A DNA stretch of 64,000 nucleotides from Cordia subcordata (taxonomy: Eukaryota > Streptophyta > Magnoliopsida > Boraginales > Cordiaceae): assembly GCA_028554755.1 (NCBI GenBank), contig JAPTOF010000025.1:3335501-3399500 (forward strand). Reading direction: 5' to 3'. A program made the position numbers and the translations under genes. Positions 1-11,585 of this stretch are shown here, in pieces. Each line of letters begins with the position of its first letter. Within the stretch, counting starts at the first letter, position 1. The notes below the pieces were generated by a model. It was not told the origin of the DNA, did no database searches, and was given only the letters and a program-made list of their open reading frames with translations.

Positions 1-1166
1 ACACGGGGATCTGATTATAACTCAAATAGCCATCTAGAAAACAATAGTAGCTATGCCCAGCTACTTTATCTTAGATCTGGTCTAGAAAAGGCAATGGGAA
101 ATGATCCTTCCTAGTTTTGGAGTTGAGCTTCCTATAATTAATACAAACTCTCCACCCCGTGGGAGTATGTGTAGAGATAAGCTCTCCTCTCTCATTCTCA
201 ACAACCGTGATCTTAAACTTCTTAGGGACAACTTGGACCAGGCTAACCCACTCACTATCGAAGATTGAATAAATGATGCCTGCATCTAAAAGCTTAATGA
301 TCTCTTTCTTAACTACTTCACTCATGTGTGGGTTTTGCCTCATTTGCATCTCCCTAGAAGGAATGGCTCCATCCTCAAGGTGAATATGATGCATGCAAAC
401 CGAAGCGTCTATACCTCTCAAATCATCAATTTTCCACCCAATAGCCTTTCTATGCTTCCTAAGGACCTCTAAGAGACGCTCTTCATGCTTACTAGAATCA
501 GAAGCTATGATAACCGGAAGGGTCTCACTAGGGCTTAGGAATGCATACTTCAAATGATCGGGAAGGGGTTTGAGCTCTAAAGAAGGGCTAGGCTCAACCA
601 AGGGCAACTTAACCTCAACATCATCAATGGGGATGTCACTAGAATCAAGACTAGAAGGATTAACCTTAAGTGATTTATTAGTCAAATGGCTCTCAATCAA
701 GGAAGTAGAAGCTACACATTTCTGCTCTAAGGTCTCCAAATCAAAACTAGACATCAATTCCTCAAATTTCCTCAATTCTTCTCCATCGGTCATAGTCTTC
801 TCTATAAGATCCTTGACACAAGAATCAATCACATCCACCCTAAAGCACTCTTCTCCATCCTCTCCTCTTATACTAGCCCTATTCACCACCTCGGCAACCT
901 TCATGGTAGACCTCAAATTCTCAAATTTCATCTCTAATAACCCCGACCTACAACGGATAATGGCATTTGCGGTGGCAAGGAAGGGGCAACCTAGAAGAAT
1001 GGGTGTAGAATGTCTAGAGTCATGTCCCGAATCCATATCTAACACTATGAAGTCAACAGGGTACACAAACTCACCTACCTGGACCATAACATCCTCTATC
1101 ACACCCCTAGGTCTACGCTCGAACCTATCAGCTAGCTGAAGAGTAACATGTGTAGGGGATAACTCA
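1..1166 (-). pseudogene. gypsy pol, protease C-terminal part to start of reverse transcriptase
   Basis: The long open stretch 1102-71 encodes the C-terminal part of the retroviral-type protease region (around VYPVDFIVLDMD and ILLGCPFLAT), a variable acidic linker, and the first reverse-transcriptase block (VQVVPKKFKITVVENERGEL, then GWRVCINYRKLNSKTRKDHF). A TTA-to-TAA change at 73-71, compared with the copy near 40030, creates a stop. The same frame continues beyond it with the CFLDGY and YNQIPV motifs of RT block 2 until the window edge. This copy lacks the solo LTR that interrupts the same RT block in the other copy, so it shows the uninterrupted order of that segment. Confidence 0.85.
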
Positions 1167-1168
1167 CC

Positions 1169-2300
1169 TCAACCTAACTGTTGATAGACAAAGTAGGGAA
1201 TGAGATTCACACTAGATCCTAAATCTAACAAGGCGTGATCAATCTGGGTCTCTCGGATCTTACAAGGAATGGTGAAAGCTTCGGGGTCACTCATTTTGGC
1301 CGAAAGGTCTGAAGTACAAATACTACTCACCTTTTCCGTAAGCCTCACCTTCTCAAGAATGTTTGATGACTTACGTTTCCTTGTACAAAAATCCTTAAAG
1401 AACTTAAAATAAGAAGGGATGGAAAGTATCGCATCTATCAAAGAAAGATTGACCTTAAGGTCCTGAAGATGCTCTAAAACCTTGAAAAACCTAGAATCTT
1501 CACTAGGAGTAGGCCTCTCTAAGGCGAATGGAAAGGGAACTCTAGGATCAACACCTCTAGACACATGGGACTTATCAATAGACTCCTTTCCCTCCCGATA
1601 TGGACGAGAAGTACTACTCTCTCCATGGTCTCTAATGGGCTCATCTCTTTCAACAGGACCCTCTCTAGGATTTCCCTCAACAGGGCTACAATATGGTGCT
1701 CTAGACTCAGAAGGACCATTAGGTGCAGACACTGCAAAGTCAACTCCAACCCTATTATCTACTACCCGACTGCTCCTAAGAGTGGTGACGGCCTTAGCCT
1801 GGGCCTGAGAGGGACAAGTGGTATCGGTGGAGGAACAGGACTGGACTCTAGGGTTCACCTCCGGCTGAGAAGGCAATTTCCCAGGGTCTCTAGCACTCTA
1901 TTGACTAGCAATCTATCCTAACTGTGCCTCAAGCCTAGTCATCTGCTGCTTATAGCTAGCCATTTCTTACCTATTATTAGCTAACTCCTACTGCTGACTA
2001 GCTAATGCCTGCTGCTGATTCTGAATAAATTGCATTAACTTCATCACATCATTACTAGGAGTCTGGCTACTAGAGGGAGCAAGTAAAGCCTAAGGTTGAG
2101 GAGCACTAGTGAGGCAGGGCTGATTCACATAATAGAAACCTGGGGGATATTAAGGACGAGGTCACTGCTGAGGTGGAAAGTGAGAATGTGAACTAGACTC
2201 ATGCTGGCCTTGTCTCTAAGAAAATTTTGGGTTGTCTCTCCAACCCGGATTGTATGTGTTCGAGTATGGATTATACTCACGAGAATAACCTTGTGTGGCA
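1169..2300 (-). pseudogene. gypsy gag C-terminal linker and aspartic protease
   Basis: The open stretch 1876-1169 ends with the protease active-site region, ALLDLGSSVNLIPY, the plant gypsy form of the D-[ST]-G motif. Upstream (1877-2300) is a low-complexity Gln/Pro-rich linker with several stops, matching 35990-36420 of the complete element. A TGA at about 1171-1169 separates this piece from the following pol segment; the complete element has a sense codon there. It is part of the polyprotein that would cleave Gag-Pol, now broken. Confidence 0.8.
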
Positions 2301-2305
2301 CACAC

Positions 2306-3144
2306 TTACTCTTTCATGAATTCAGGAAATTGAGATGCTAAAGGCCAAGCTATGGTCTCATGAGATGATTCAAAACACAATGCACAAACTTCAACAACTA
2401 ATGGAGTGGAGGAAGAACTTATAGAACTAGTCTTATGACTTTGGGATAAAAGAGATAAAGAAATGAATTGATCTAGCTTATTCGTCAAAGCCTCAACCTT
2501 AGCGGGTAAATCTAAAGAAACTCCAACCTCACTAACACTTCTCTTGTTGCTTCCCCGACTAGACCTTTCCATGGCAAAATTTTGAAAAGAATTTTTAGCC
2601 ATCATTTCTATTTTCTCCCATGCCTCGGTCAGTCTCAAAAGATAAAAGCCACCACCGGAGGCGGCATTGGCCATCATCCTATTTTGTTCATTTAAGCCTC
2701 GAAAGAAGTATTGCATTAGGTCATGATTGCCGCACCCGTGGTGTGGACATTGTCTAAGAAGATCCTTGAACCTCTCCCAAGCCTCATGAAAAGATTCTAG
2801 GTCATGTTGGGAGAAAGTCATAATGGCAGTCCTAAGGTCGGTCGTCTTGGCCATGGGATAAAATTTTTGAAAGAACTTAGATTGAAGCTCAGCCCATGTA
2901 ATAATGCAACCATTAGGTAAGGAATGCAACCAAGTCCTAGCCTTGTCCTTAAGAGAGAAAGGAAACAATCTTAGACATATGACCTCTTGGGAGACATTGG
3001 GGACATGAAGAGTGGAACTCATCTCAACAAAATCAGTGATATGATCTAGAGGACTCTTATTGCTTCTCCCGTAGAAGGAGGGAAGCATGGCCAACATATT
3101 AGGCTTAATCTCAAAGTTCGTCTCCCCCAAACCTGGAATTTGAA
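2306..3144 (-). pseudogene. gypsy gag, Retrotrans_gag domain, N-terminally truncated
   Basis: About 280 residues of gag capsid-like sequence. Recognisable blocks are LGETNFEIKPNMLAMLPSFY, LRLFPFSLKDKARTWLHSLP and FHEAWERFKDLLRQCPHHG, typical of the plant Retrotrans_gag domain. The zinc-knuckle position reads C-A-L-C-F-E-S-S-H-E-T-I-A-W: the last zinc ligand, Cys in the copy at 35894-35935, is Trp here. The N-terminal ~100 residues of the other copy (34939-35120) are absent because homology ends at 3144. The first Met shown at 3148 is a junction artefact. Confidence 0.88.
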
Positions 3145-4092
3145 ACAATAGGACAAGAAACCCAACGGAAAAGGATCCAGCTAAGGAGGTGATAGTACAA
3201 AAGCCAAAGGACCGGCCTTAGCTGTGGGTATACATAGAGGGGTATTATGATCGGTTATTTAGTAGGACAAAGACATAGTTCCAATTCGGTTGTGATAAAC
3301 TTTTCAACAATAGCAATTATTCTTAGAGTGCAACTTTGATCTTATGGTGGAATAGATTAGAGTTAAAAATAATTATTATGTTGCCTAGATCAAGAAAGGA
3401 TATTTTTTATTATTTTTGGAAGCCAAGGTTAATTGTGTCTTCTTGGTCCCTTCCTTAGTTGAAATGACTTTGAGAATAATCTTGAAAGAGCAAATTCCAT
3501 ATTGTGGTAGTAGCCTTATTGGGCCAAAGCTTGGAAATGGATTTGGGCTTTCTTTAAAGTTCAAGATAACCTAATTGGGCTTGAATGGTTTATTATTAGG
3601 CTTGGGCCTCCACATGGATTATGGACTATATATTGGGTTGGGATTGTGGCAAGTAACTTCCATGACATGTGGCAAACATTTACTACTAGGAAAATGTTTC
3701 CTACATGGAAAGTTTATAAGGTTTAGGTGCCAAACTTATCCTATATATAGGCAAGACCTCAAACCATTTCTAGCATTCAAAAAATTTTGTAGTTGATCTC
3801 TTCCATTTTGGCAAGAGAATACTACAACACATAGTACACACTTATTATCTGGTTCTTTGCTCTAGATTTTCAAGAGCACATTATTTTGCTTCTTCCCACA
3901 CAAAAGGGTATTCTCTCAAGATAAGTCTCTTTAATCATAGGGAAGAAGACTAGGGAGTTGCCTATTGCAACACCCTTATAGTAAAAATTTTTTGTGGCCT
4001 TGTTCGTGAGCTGAAAAAAGCTCGTGACGGTTATAGCTTCATCAAAGGCCTCACACTTCAAGAGGTTAGCTTTACATATTTTTGCAAATACT
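3145..4092 (+). repeat. ~1 kb direct repeat A, left copy
   Basis: This segment is repeated at 10463-11478 in the same orientation. Both copies begin at ACAATAGGACAAG and lose similarity after TTTGCAAATACTA. The unit contains a TATA-like CTATATATAGG near 3741-3751, and an AGAGGTTAGC that could be a splice donor near its right end. The two copies bracket the first copia element. It could be an LTR or promoter/leader of an unidentified retroelement, but clear TG...CA ends and a primer-binding site are not visible, so its type is unresolved. It abuts the truncated gag at 3144. Confidence 0.75.
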
Positions 4093-5844
4093 AGTTATGT
4101 TCTATATGTTCTTAAGCATGTTCTTGTGTGTGTTATGTGGTTATTTTATTTTCATAGCATGTTTTCTTGGTAGAATTTTTGAAAATATGGACTAGGATAG
4201 ACTACATGTAATATTATCGATCCTATAATTGATATTAAAGCATAGGCTCGCTCACAATATCCTTAGACTATGTAAGAATATTGTATTTGCATAAATATGC
4301 TAGTCATTTTGTGAGTGGCAAGATTAGGAAATCTTGTGTTGCATATACTTGTGGTTTTATGCTTGTATGTGCAGTTGATGTAAAATCCCTTTAATGGTTC
4401 ATATGTATGCATGATAGGGTTTCATGTACAGTCAACAAAGCTTGGCCATAAGCAATTTAATGTATAGATTTTTATGGTTATTGCTTGTGGCTTCATTTAA
4501 AAGAAGCATAGGATGTTTTGAATCTTTATAATGTTTCTTTTGTGATTGTAAGCTCGTATTAGCAATAGCAAAATATATTATTATTGTAATCTTTAAAAAC
4601 CAAGGACAGAAACAAGGAAAATTAACATACAAGAGCAAATTTGTCTTAGCCGATCGAGCTTGCCAGTCGACCGGCTCCTCCTTTACGGTCGACCGACTCC
4701 GGCAGAAGTTGCAACAAAGATTGCTGTTTTGTGTTTTTAGATTGAAGATTACAGGGAGCCATCAAAGAGGGATTCTAACGTATTTTGGTAGATGTTTATA
4801 GTGCATTGATATATGTTTTAACATATTTGCATAAGCATAAACATGATTACCACCTAGAAATATGTCTATTCATTAGGATTTCAAAATTGGCCAATCCTAT
4901 GTGTCAATTCTCAAAGATAGTTAAGTTCTTTTGAATAAAATTGGTGTAGACAAGATAATTGTAGGTAATTATGTCTAAAGATGCTATGCAATCTTATGAC
5001 AAAAATGAAAAACTTAACTTGATATTTACAATATGACAACCTAAGGGTCTATACACCCAGATTTAGGTAAATAATCTATAATGGTATTGAAATGTTTAGT
5101 AACACAATGGGAATTCGCAAAAACCAAAGTGTTTCACAAATCCAAAGCATATTTAGATCTAAAACAAAAAGCAAGAGTACCAAAAATAGAGAAAACCCTT
5201 ATGTTAAAATATTGAGTAGGAGAAGGGACTGGAAATAACCCATGGCTTTCCATATTCGATTCACGCTAATAGTAATTGTCATTAACTTCCCTATCAGAGG
5301 GTGACACTTTATCACGATTTAGCAAGGTGAATTTAAAATGTTTATTCAAAAGGGCGTTGTGAGTTTAGCCATCATATCGGTGGAATTCTTCACTAACGAT
5401 TACCTCACACAACATTGATTAAAGTCACTAACCTATCGAAAGGCTTAAATCAAGAATGTTACGGGGATTGAACATAAGGAATGGGTATACACTCAACTTA
5501 AATGGTAGGTTCAGCTATCCCATCGATAGAGTTTGCGACCAGATTTAAAAAGTCCAATGAAATAGTGATTGAATTGTTCAATTGGATCATATCCAAATAA
5601 TTGTCAATTCAAATAAGTGGTGACACTTAACTTAACATTCACAAGTTCGGTCATCCTATCGGTGGAGTTTTTGTGAGGACGTTGAGACACTATTACATCA
5701 AGTAGTTTAAGGGTTAATCTACTCAAAGGCAAATGATGTAAAAGTACTTGTATGTTTTATTTCCAAATATAGCATACATATTATACATGCATCAATTCCA
5801 TACTTATAAAATAATTATGATTATATTGTTGTATATCTAGAAAA
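4093..5844 (+). other. non-coding stretch between repeat A and copia-1 gag
   Basis: No gene is supported here. Visible features: a GC-rich cassette with two GTCGACCG motifs at 4651-4702 in AT-rich surroundings, and three spaced copies of a ~30-base motif (near 5362, 5508 and 5643) in front of the copia gag start at 5845. The right half is probably the untranslated leader of the copia element. A 5' LTR matching 9733-10463 was not found here. Confidence 0.5.
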
Positions 5845-6660
5845 ATGTCTTTGTTTAGTTCATTAGCTATAATTCTCAAAGAGCATAAGCTCATTGGACT
5901 GAATTTTGTGGATTGGGAACAAAACTTGGGCATAGTACTCGCCGCAGAAGAGTACATGTACGTCCTAACAACTCTTTATCCTGTTGTGAGGAAAAACTCT
6001 TCTAAAGCCCAGAAAGATGCTATGGCAAAATGGCAGAAGGCCAATAGTATGGCCAGGTGCTATATGTTGGCTTCTATGTCAAATATTTTGTAGAGCAAGC
6101 ATCATCATATGGAAACTACAAAAGAAATTATGACCTCACTGTCATGTATGTTTGTCGATAAGCGTAGGCCCACAAGGCAAGGTGCTCTTAGAGAAATTAT
6201 GAATCAAAGGATGGCAGAAAAAGCATCTGTCAAGGAGCATATGCTCAAAATGATGGATTACTTCAATACTATCGAGATCCTAGGGGCAAACATAGATGAA
6301 CAGCCAAAGGTAGACATGATTTTGGAGACTCTACCACTGTCTTACACCTAGTTCAAGCTTAATTATAATATGAGCAAGATGAACATAGATATGACAAAAT
6401 TGATGAAGGAGCTCCTAACTACAAAAGCCATAATAAAAAATAAAGGCCACATAAACATAGTTCAAGCATCCACTTCTGGACTTAATCCAAAAGGGACAAA
6501 GTTCAAAGAAAAGGGGAAGTAAAAACGTGGTCGAGGGAAAAAGAAGTGAAATGCTGAACAGCCCAAACAGTTAACAAGTGAAAAGCCCAAGTGCAAATGC
6601 TTTAAGTGTGGCCAAAAAAGGCACTGAAAAAAGGATTGCCCGAAGTGCCTGGCATAAGGC
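5845..6660 (+). pseudogene. copia-1 gag with zinc knuckle
   Basis: Gag-like sequence of the UBN2 type starts at the ATG at 5845 (LIGLNFVDWEQNL, a classical copia gag opening) and continues through VKEHMLKMMDYF to a CCHC zinc knuckle at 6598-6639 (C-F-K-C-G-Q-K-R-H-x-K-K-D-C). Stops interrupt the frame at 6091 and 6349, and a TGA falls inside the knuckle. The His after Arg replaces the more usual Gly-His spacing. It would have encoded the nucleocapsid/capsid protein. Confidence 0.8.
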
Positions 6661-7900
6661 TAGATAGGTACACTTCTTTTGTTCTACATTGAAACCTGTT
6701 TGGTGGTTGATTCTACTGATTCTTGGATTGTAGACTCTAGAGCCACTAACCATATTTGCAATTCTTTGCATTGGTTTCAAGAAATGAAGAAACTAGCTAA
6801 AGGGGAATTTGCTTTGAGGATGGGTAATGGAGCAAAAGTATAAGCTGCTGCAGTGGGAGGAATATGCTTAAATTTTTCATGTAATAGGACGTTATTTTTG
6901 AACAATGTTTATTATGTTCTGGATGTACGTAAAAATCTTATTTCTATTTCACAATTAATATTAGATGGTTTTTGCATTAATTTCCATTTTGGTGTTAAGA
7001 TTAGTAGGGATGGAAATATTATCTTTTTTGGTGGCATGCATGATAACTTATTATATATGAAACCTATTACAAATTCACTGCATAATTTAAAACAAACTAA
7101 TCCCAGAAAAGAAAGGTTTCTTTGACCAATGATACTTACCTTTGGCACCTATGCTTAGGACATATTATTCTAAAGCGAATTCGGAAATTAGTCGAGAATG
7201 TACATCTTAGCTCATTAGATCTTGAAGATCTATGTCCGTGTGAATCTTGCACAAAGGGAAGATGACCAAATAGTCATTTTCTTCTCAAGGAGAAAGGGCC
7301 AAGGAGGTATTATAATTGGTTCATACCGATGTGTGTGGTCCTATGAGCAAACCAGCACGAGAAGGTTGTGAGTATTTTATTACTTTCACTGATGATTACT
7401 CTAGATATGGATATGTATATCTGATGCGATGCAAGTCTGAATCCTTCGAGAAATTTAAGGAGTTCAAGGCCGAGGTGGAGCAGAAATTAGATAAACGTAA
7501 CAAAGCCCTTCGGTCTGATCGAGGTGGTGAATACCTCTTGGGTGAGTACAGAGACTGTCTTACACAAGAAGGGATTGTGTCTCAGCTAACTGCACTGGGG
7601 TCTTCCTAGCAAAATGGTGTAGTATAGAGAAGAAATTGTACCTTATTAGATATGATTAAGTCAATGATGAGTCATCCATTATTACCTTTATCTTTTTTAG
7701 GGCATACGCTTGAGACAATAGCATACATCTTGAACTTGGTACTATCTAAGTCAGTACCTAGGATACCAGAAGAAATGTGAATCGGGCATAAGCTTAGTTT
7801 AAATCATCTTCACAATGGGGGTTGTCCAGCTTATGTACTTAATAGTAATGCTTCAAATTTAGAACCAAGATCCGAGTTGTGCTATTTTATTAGGTATCAT
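6661..7900 (+). pseudogene. copia-1 protease and integrase
   Basis: The protease site reads WIVDSRATNHIC near 6725-6760: the usual D-S-G is D-S-R, so the catalytic loop is mutated. A pre-integrase segment follows (7120-7260, with LWHLCLGH and CESCTKGR). The integrase core is at 7316-7609 (MVHTDVCGPM with the first Asp, ALRSDRGGEY with the second). After a stop the QNGV remnant of the Q-N-G-V-[AS]-E catalytic-Glu region is seen near 7610, in degraded form. It is non-functional. Confidence 0.8.
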
Positions 7901-8219
7901 AAGGGAACCAAAGGTGGGATCTTTTATAATCCTAAGGAGTAAAAGGTGTTTATAAGCACCTATGCTAGATACTTAGAGAATGATAAATGATCCAGAAAAC
8001 ACCAAATTCTGAAGTTGTTCTAGAAGAGATTTCATAAGAATCTCCAGTAACACCTGTGGTAACTGTGAATGAAAAAGAATAGCAGATAACACCTAACATA
8101 TCAGAGCCTCATCGTAGTGGGAGGATATCCAGGCCTCCTAATAAATACTATAGAAAGTCCTTTCTGACTTCTTCAAAGGATCAAGTGGTGGATCCCACAA
8201 GTTATGATGAAGTAGTTTC

Positions 8220-9717
8220 CAACATAGATGCCGACCAATGGCACAAGGCAATGGATTCAGAGTTACAATCTATGTATTCGAACAAAGTCTGAGATCTTGT
8301 AGTTGTACCTGAAGAGGTAAAACCTATAGGGTACAAATGGGTCTACAAGAGGAAAAGAGGAGTTGATGGAAAAGTTGAAACCTTTAAAACAAGGGTGGTG
8401 GCGAAAGGTTATACTTAGAAAGAAGAGATCGATTATCAGAAAACTTTCCCAACGGTAGCAATGCTTAAATTTATTAGGATACTTCTTGTTGTTACATGTC
8501 ATTATGACTACGAGATATGGCAAATGGATGTCAAGACAGCTTTTCTTAATGGAGAGCTTAACGAGACCATTTACATGACACAACTAGATGGATATGTTGC
8601 TAAAGGCTAAGAACATATGGTTTATAAGCTAAAAAAGTCCATTTATGGATTAAAGCAAACATCTAGAGCATGGAACATCAAATTTGATCGGGCTATTCAA
8701 TCTTATGGTTTTGATCAAAATATTGATAAATCTTATGTATATAAGAGGCATAATGGAAATGTTGTAGCTTTTTTGGTTCTATATGTGGATGATATCATCC
8801 ATCAAGGTTTGGCTTTCTAATCAATTTCAAATGAAAGATTTAGGAGAAGCTAGTTATGTTCTAGCCATCAAGCTTATGCGAGATCGTAAGAACAGAAGGC
8901 TAGCCCTATCTCAAACTTCATTTATTGTGAAGATATTGCTCAAGTTTAACATGCAAAACTCTAAAAAGGCCTTATTACCTTCTAGACATGGAGTTTTATC
9001 TATCTCAAGATCAATGTCATAAAACACCTGAGAAGATAAAGAGCATAAAGCGAGTTCCTTATGCTTCAGCAATTGGAAGCCTTATGTATGCCATGTTATG
9101 TACTAGACTAGATATCTGCTTTGCTATTGGCATGGTCAGTAGATATTAGTCAAATCCTGGACTGGCACAATGGGTCGCAGTTAAGCATATATTTAAGTTC
9201 CTGCAAGGGACGAAAGATTATGTGCTGGAATATCGTGCAGATGATCTGATCCATTAGCCTATACAGACTCAAATTTTCAGTCCGATAGAGATTCCACGAA
9301 ATCTACTTCTGGATATGTTTTCACTCTATCAAGAGAAGCTATTTCATGGAGAAGTGTGAAGTAAAATTGTATTGCTGACTCTACAATAGAGGCCGAGTAT
9401 GTAGCATGTAGCAGCATTTAAGGCTACAAAAGAGGCAGTATAGCTAAGAAAGTTCCTTTTAGACGTAAAGGTTGTGCCGGCAACTCACAAACGGTGTAGT
9501 TTCACAGTACAAAGAGCCTAGGAATCACAAAAAGGGTAAATACATTAAACAGAAATATCATTTGATCTGTAAGTTTATCCAAAGAGAAGATGTAGTAGTT
9601 GAAAAGATAGCTTCAACGAAAAACTTGGCAGACCCATTTACAAATACTCTTTCAAAGAAAATGTTTACAACACATTTAGAGTCTATGGGTATTAAGTTGT
9701 ACAAAAGCGATCTTTAA
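8220..9717 (+). pseudogene. copia-1 reverse transcriptase and RNase H
   Basis: Reverse-transcriptase blocks are clear: YKWVYKRKRG, WQMDVKTAFLNGELNE, YKLKKSIYGLKQTSRAWN, and the catalytic LYVDDI near 8778-8797. A frameshift directly after YVDD moves the frame to QFQMKDLGEASYVLAIKLM (from about 8820). RNase H is heavily damaged, but its C-terminal end is recognisable (STKNLADPFTNTLSKKMF, stop at 9717). Stop codons lie within the RT as well. It would synthesise element cDNA; it is now dead. Confidence 0.85.
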
Positions 9718-9732
9718 TGCAAGGGAGATTAT

Positions 9733-10463
9733 TAGGATTGGTATGCCTTAAAACTCACTTGTATATGACATTTTGGATGTTAAACAATGTATAGCCATTT
9801 TGTTAAATGGCATTATGAGTTTCTTACGTATTATCTCTAGTATCTTTTATTGATGTATGCATAAAGGTCCCTTGACTTAAACTAACGACTTGGGTATATA
9901 GTGAGGTTAGACGCATAGTAGGTCTAAGTCTAGATTTAGTCACGTTATAAATTGAATCCGTAACCAAATGGTAGTGTTGGGCACTCTACCAGGGGAAGGT
10001 TATGTTGAGCAAGTCTCCTCATCGAGGGTGATCTACTTAGATCATTGGAGGACTTTCCAGATTTGTCTCGATAGTACGTGCGTCACGTATTACATAGGAC
10101 CGTTGTGAGTATGTTTTCTAGAGACGTACTATCAAAGAAAGAAAACAAGATACTCACTACTACTAAATGATCATTGCTCTTAATCTTAAGCATATGTGGA
10201 TGAAATAATGAAGCTAGGGTTTGGTACTGCGACTCACTGTGGGTGAGATCTTACTTTATTAGGATCAACAGCCTTGTGCATCGAGTGCTAAGTTCTAATT
10301 AATTGAAACATACATATGCAATATGGAATCTATGTGCCCCCTTTGGGATTGTCCAAATTTATCATCCGAATCTAGATCTAGTGATACTACCTTTATGGGT
10401 GTATCAACCATATGGCTTGAGGGTCGCTCCTAGATCAAGAGATTCCATGACCAAGAATGGTTG
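9733..10463 (+). repeat. putative 3' LTR of copia-1
   Basis: The sequence follows directly after the pol stop and a purine run (AAGGGAGATT near 9720), where a copia 3' LTR is expected. It opens TTAGGATTGGTATGCC and runs to a TTGACA at 10459-10464, where repeat A starts. The ends are not perfect TG...CA and no second copy was found, so the call is positional. Confidence 0.5.
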
Positions 10464-11478
10464 ACAATAGGACAAGAAACTCAACGGAAAAGGATGCAGC
10501 TAAGGAGGTGATAGTACAAAAGCCAAAGGACCGGCCTTAGCTGTGAGTATACATAGAGGGGCATTATTGTCTGTTATTTAGTAGGTCAAAGACATAGTTC
10601 ATATTCATTTGTGATAAGCTTTTCGGCAATAGCAATTGTTCTTAGAGTGAAACTTTGATCTTATGGTGGAATAGATTAGAGTTAAAAATAATTATTATGT
10701 CGCCTAGATCAAGCAAAGATATTTTTTATTATTTTTGGAAGCCAAGGTGAATTGTGTCTTCTTGGTCCTTTCCCTAGTTGAAATGACTTTGAGAAAGTAA
10801 TCTTGAAAGAGTAAGTTCCATATTATGGTAGTAGCCTTATTGGGCCAAAGCTTGGAATTGGGTTTGGGCTTTCTTTAGAGTCCAAGATAACCTAATTAGG
10901 CTTGGATGGTTTCTTATTGGGCTTGGGCCTCCACATGGATTATGGACTATATGTTGGGCTTGGATTGTGGGCTTGGCCCAATCTTCCAAGACATGTGCTA
11001 GAAAGTTACTACAAGAAAGAATTCAAATTGTACAAGTAACTTCCATGACATGTGGCAAACATTTACCACCAGGAAAAAGTTTCCCACATGGAAAGTTTAT
11101 AAGGTTTAGGTGCCAAACTTTTTCTATAAATAGGCAAGATCTTAAACCATTTCTAGCATCCAAAAATTTTGTAGTTGATCTCTTCCATTTTGGCAAGAGA
11201 ATACTACAACACATAGTACACACTTATTGTGTGGTTTTTTTTTGCTCTAGTTTTTCAAGAGCATATTACTTTGCTTCTTCCCGCACAAGAGGCTATTGTC
11301 TCAAGAAAAGTCTCTTTAACCATAGGAAAGAAGACTAGGGAGTTGCATATTGCGACACCCTTATAGTAAACTTTTTTTGGTGGCCTTGTTCATGAGTGGG
11401 AACAAAGCTCGTGACGGTTTTAGCTTCATCAAAGGCCCCACACTTCAAGAGGTTAGCTTTACATATTTTGCAAATACT
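10463..11478 (+). repeat. ~1 kb direct repeat A, right copy
   Basis: Second copy of the segment at 3145-4092, same orientation and same end points. It holds about 67 extra bases (roughly 10971-11037) that the left copy lacks. Its left neighbour is the copia-1 LTR-like sequence and its right neighbour is an unrecognised ORF. Confidence 0.75.
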
Positions 11479-11585
11479 ATCCCTCTGAATCTTTTGATAA
11501 TGATGTTTTTAGTGTTTTCAATGAAGATCTTTCCCATCTCAACTCGAAAAAACTTTTTTCTTTTAGGTCTCTAGTCAAAAGCTTG

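Larger units (their letters stand above)
1..3144 (-). mobile_element. Athila-like Ty3/gypsy retrotransposon, partial copy 1
   Basis: On the minus strand this stretch reads gag, then an aspartic-protease region, then the start of reverse transcriptase, and leaves the window at position 1. It matches the coding region of the complete element at 32665-45708 closely over its whole length. The similarity stops abruptly at 3144, inside gag, where an unrelated repeat begins, so the gag N-terminus, leader and LTR are missing on that side. Assignment to the Athila group rests on remembered family motifs in gag and reverse transcriptase. It is decayed: several stops and frameshifts. Confidence 0.9.
5845..10463 (+). 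mobile_element. Ty1/copia retrotransposon copia-1, decayed, 5' LTR not found
   Basis: Gag, zinc knuckle, protease, integrase, reverse transcriptase and RNase H occur in copia order, followed by a short purine-rich tract (about 9720-9731) and a ~730-bp LTR-like stretch. The reading frame is broken by many stops and shifts. No matching 5' LTR is recognisable upstream of the gag. The lineage within copia was not determined. Confidence 0.85.
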
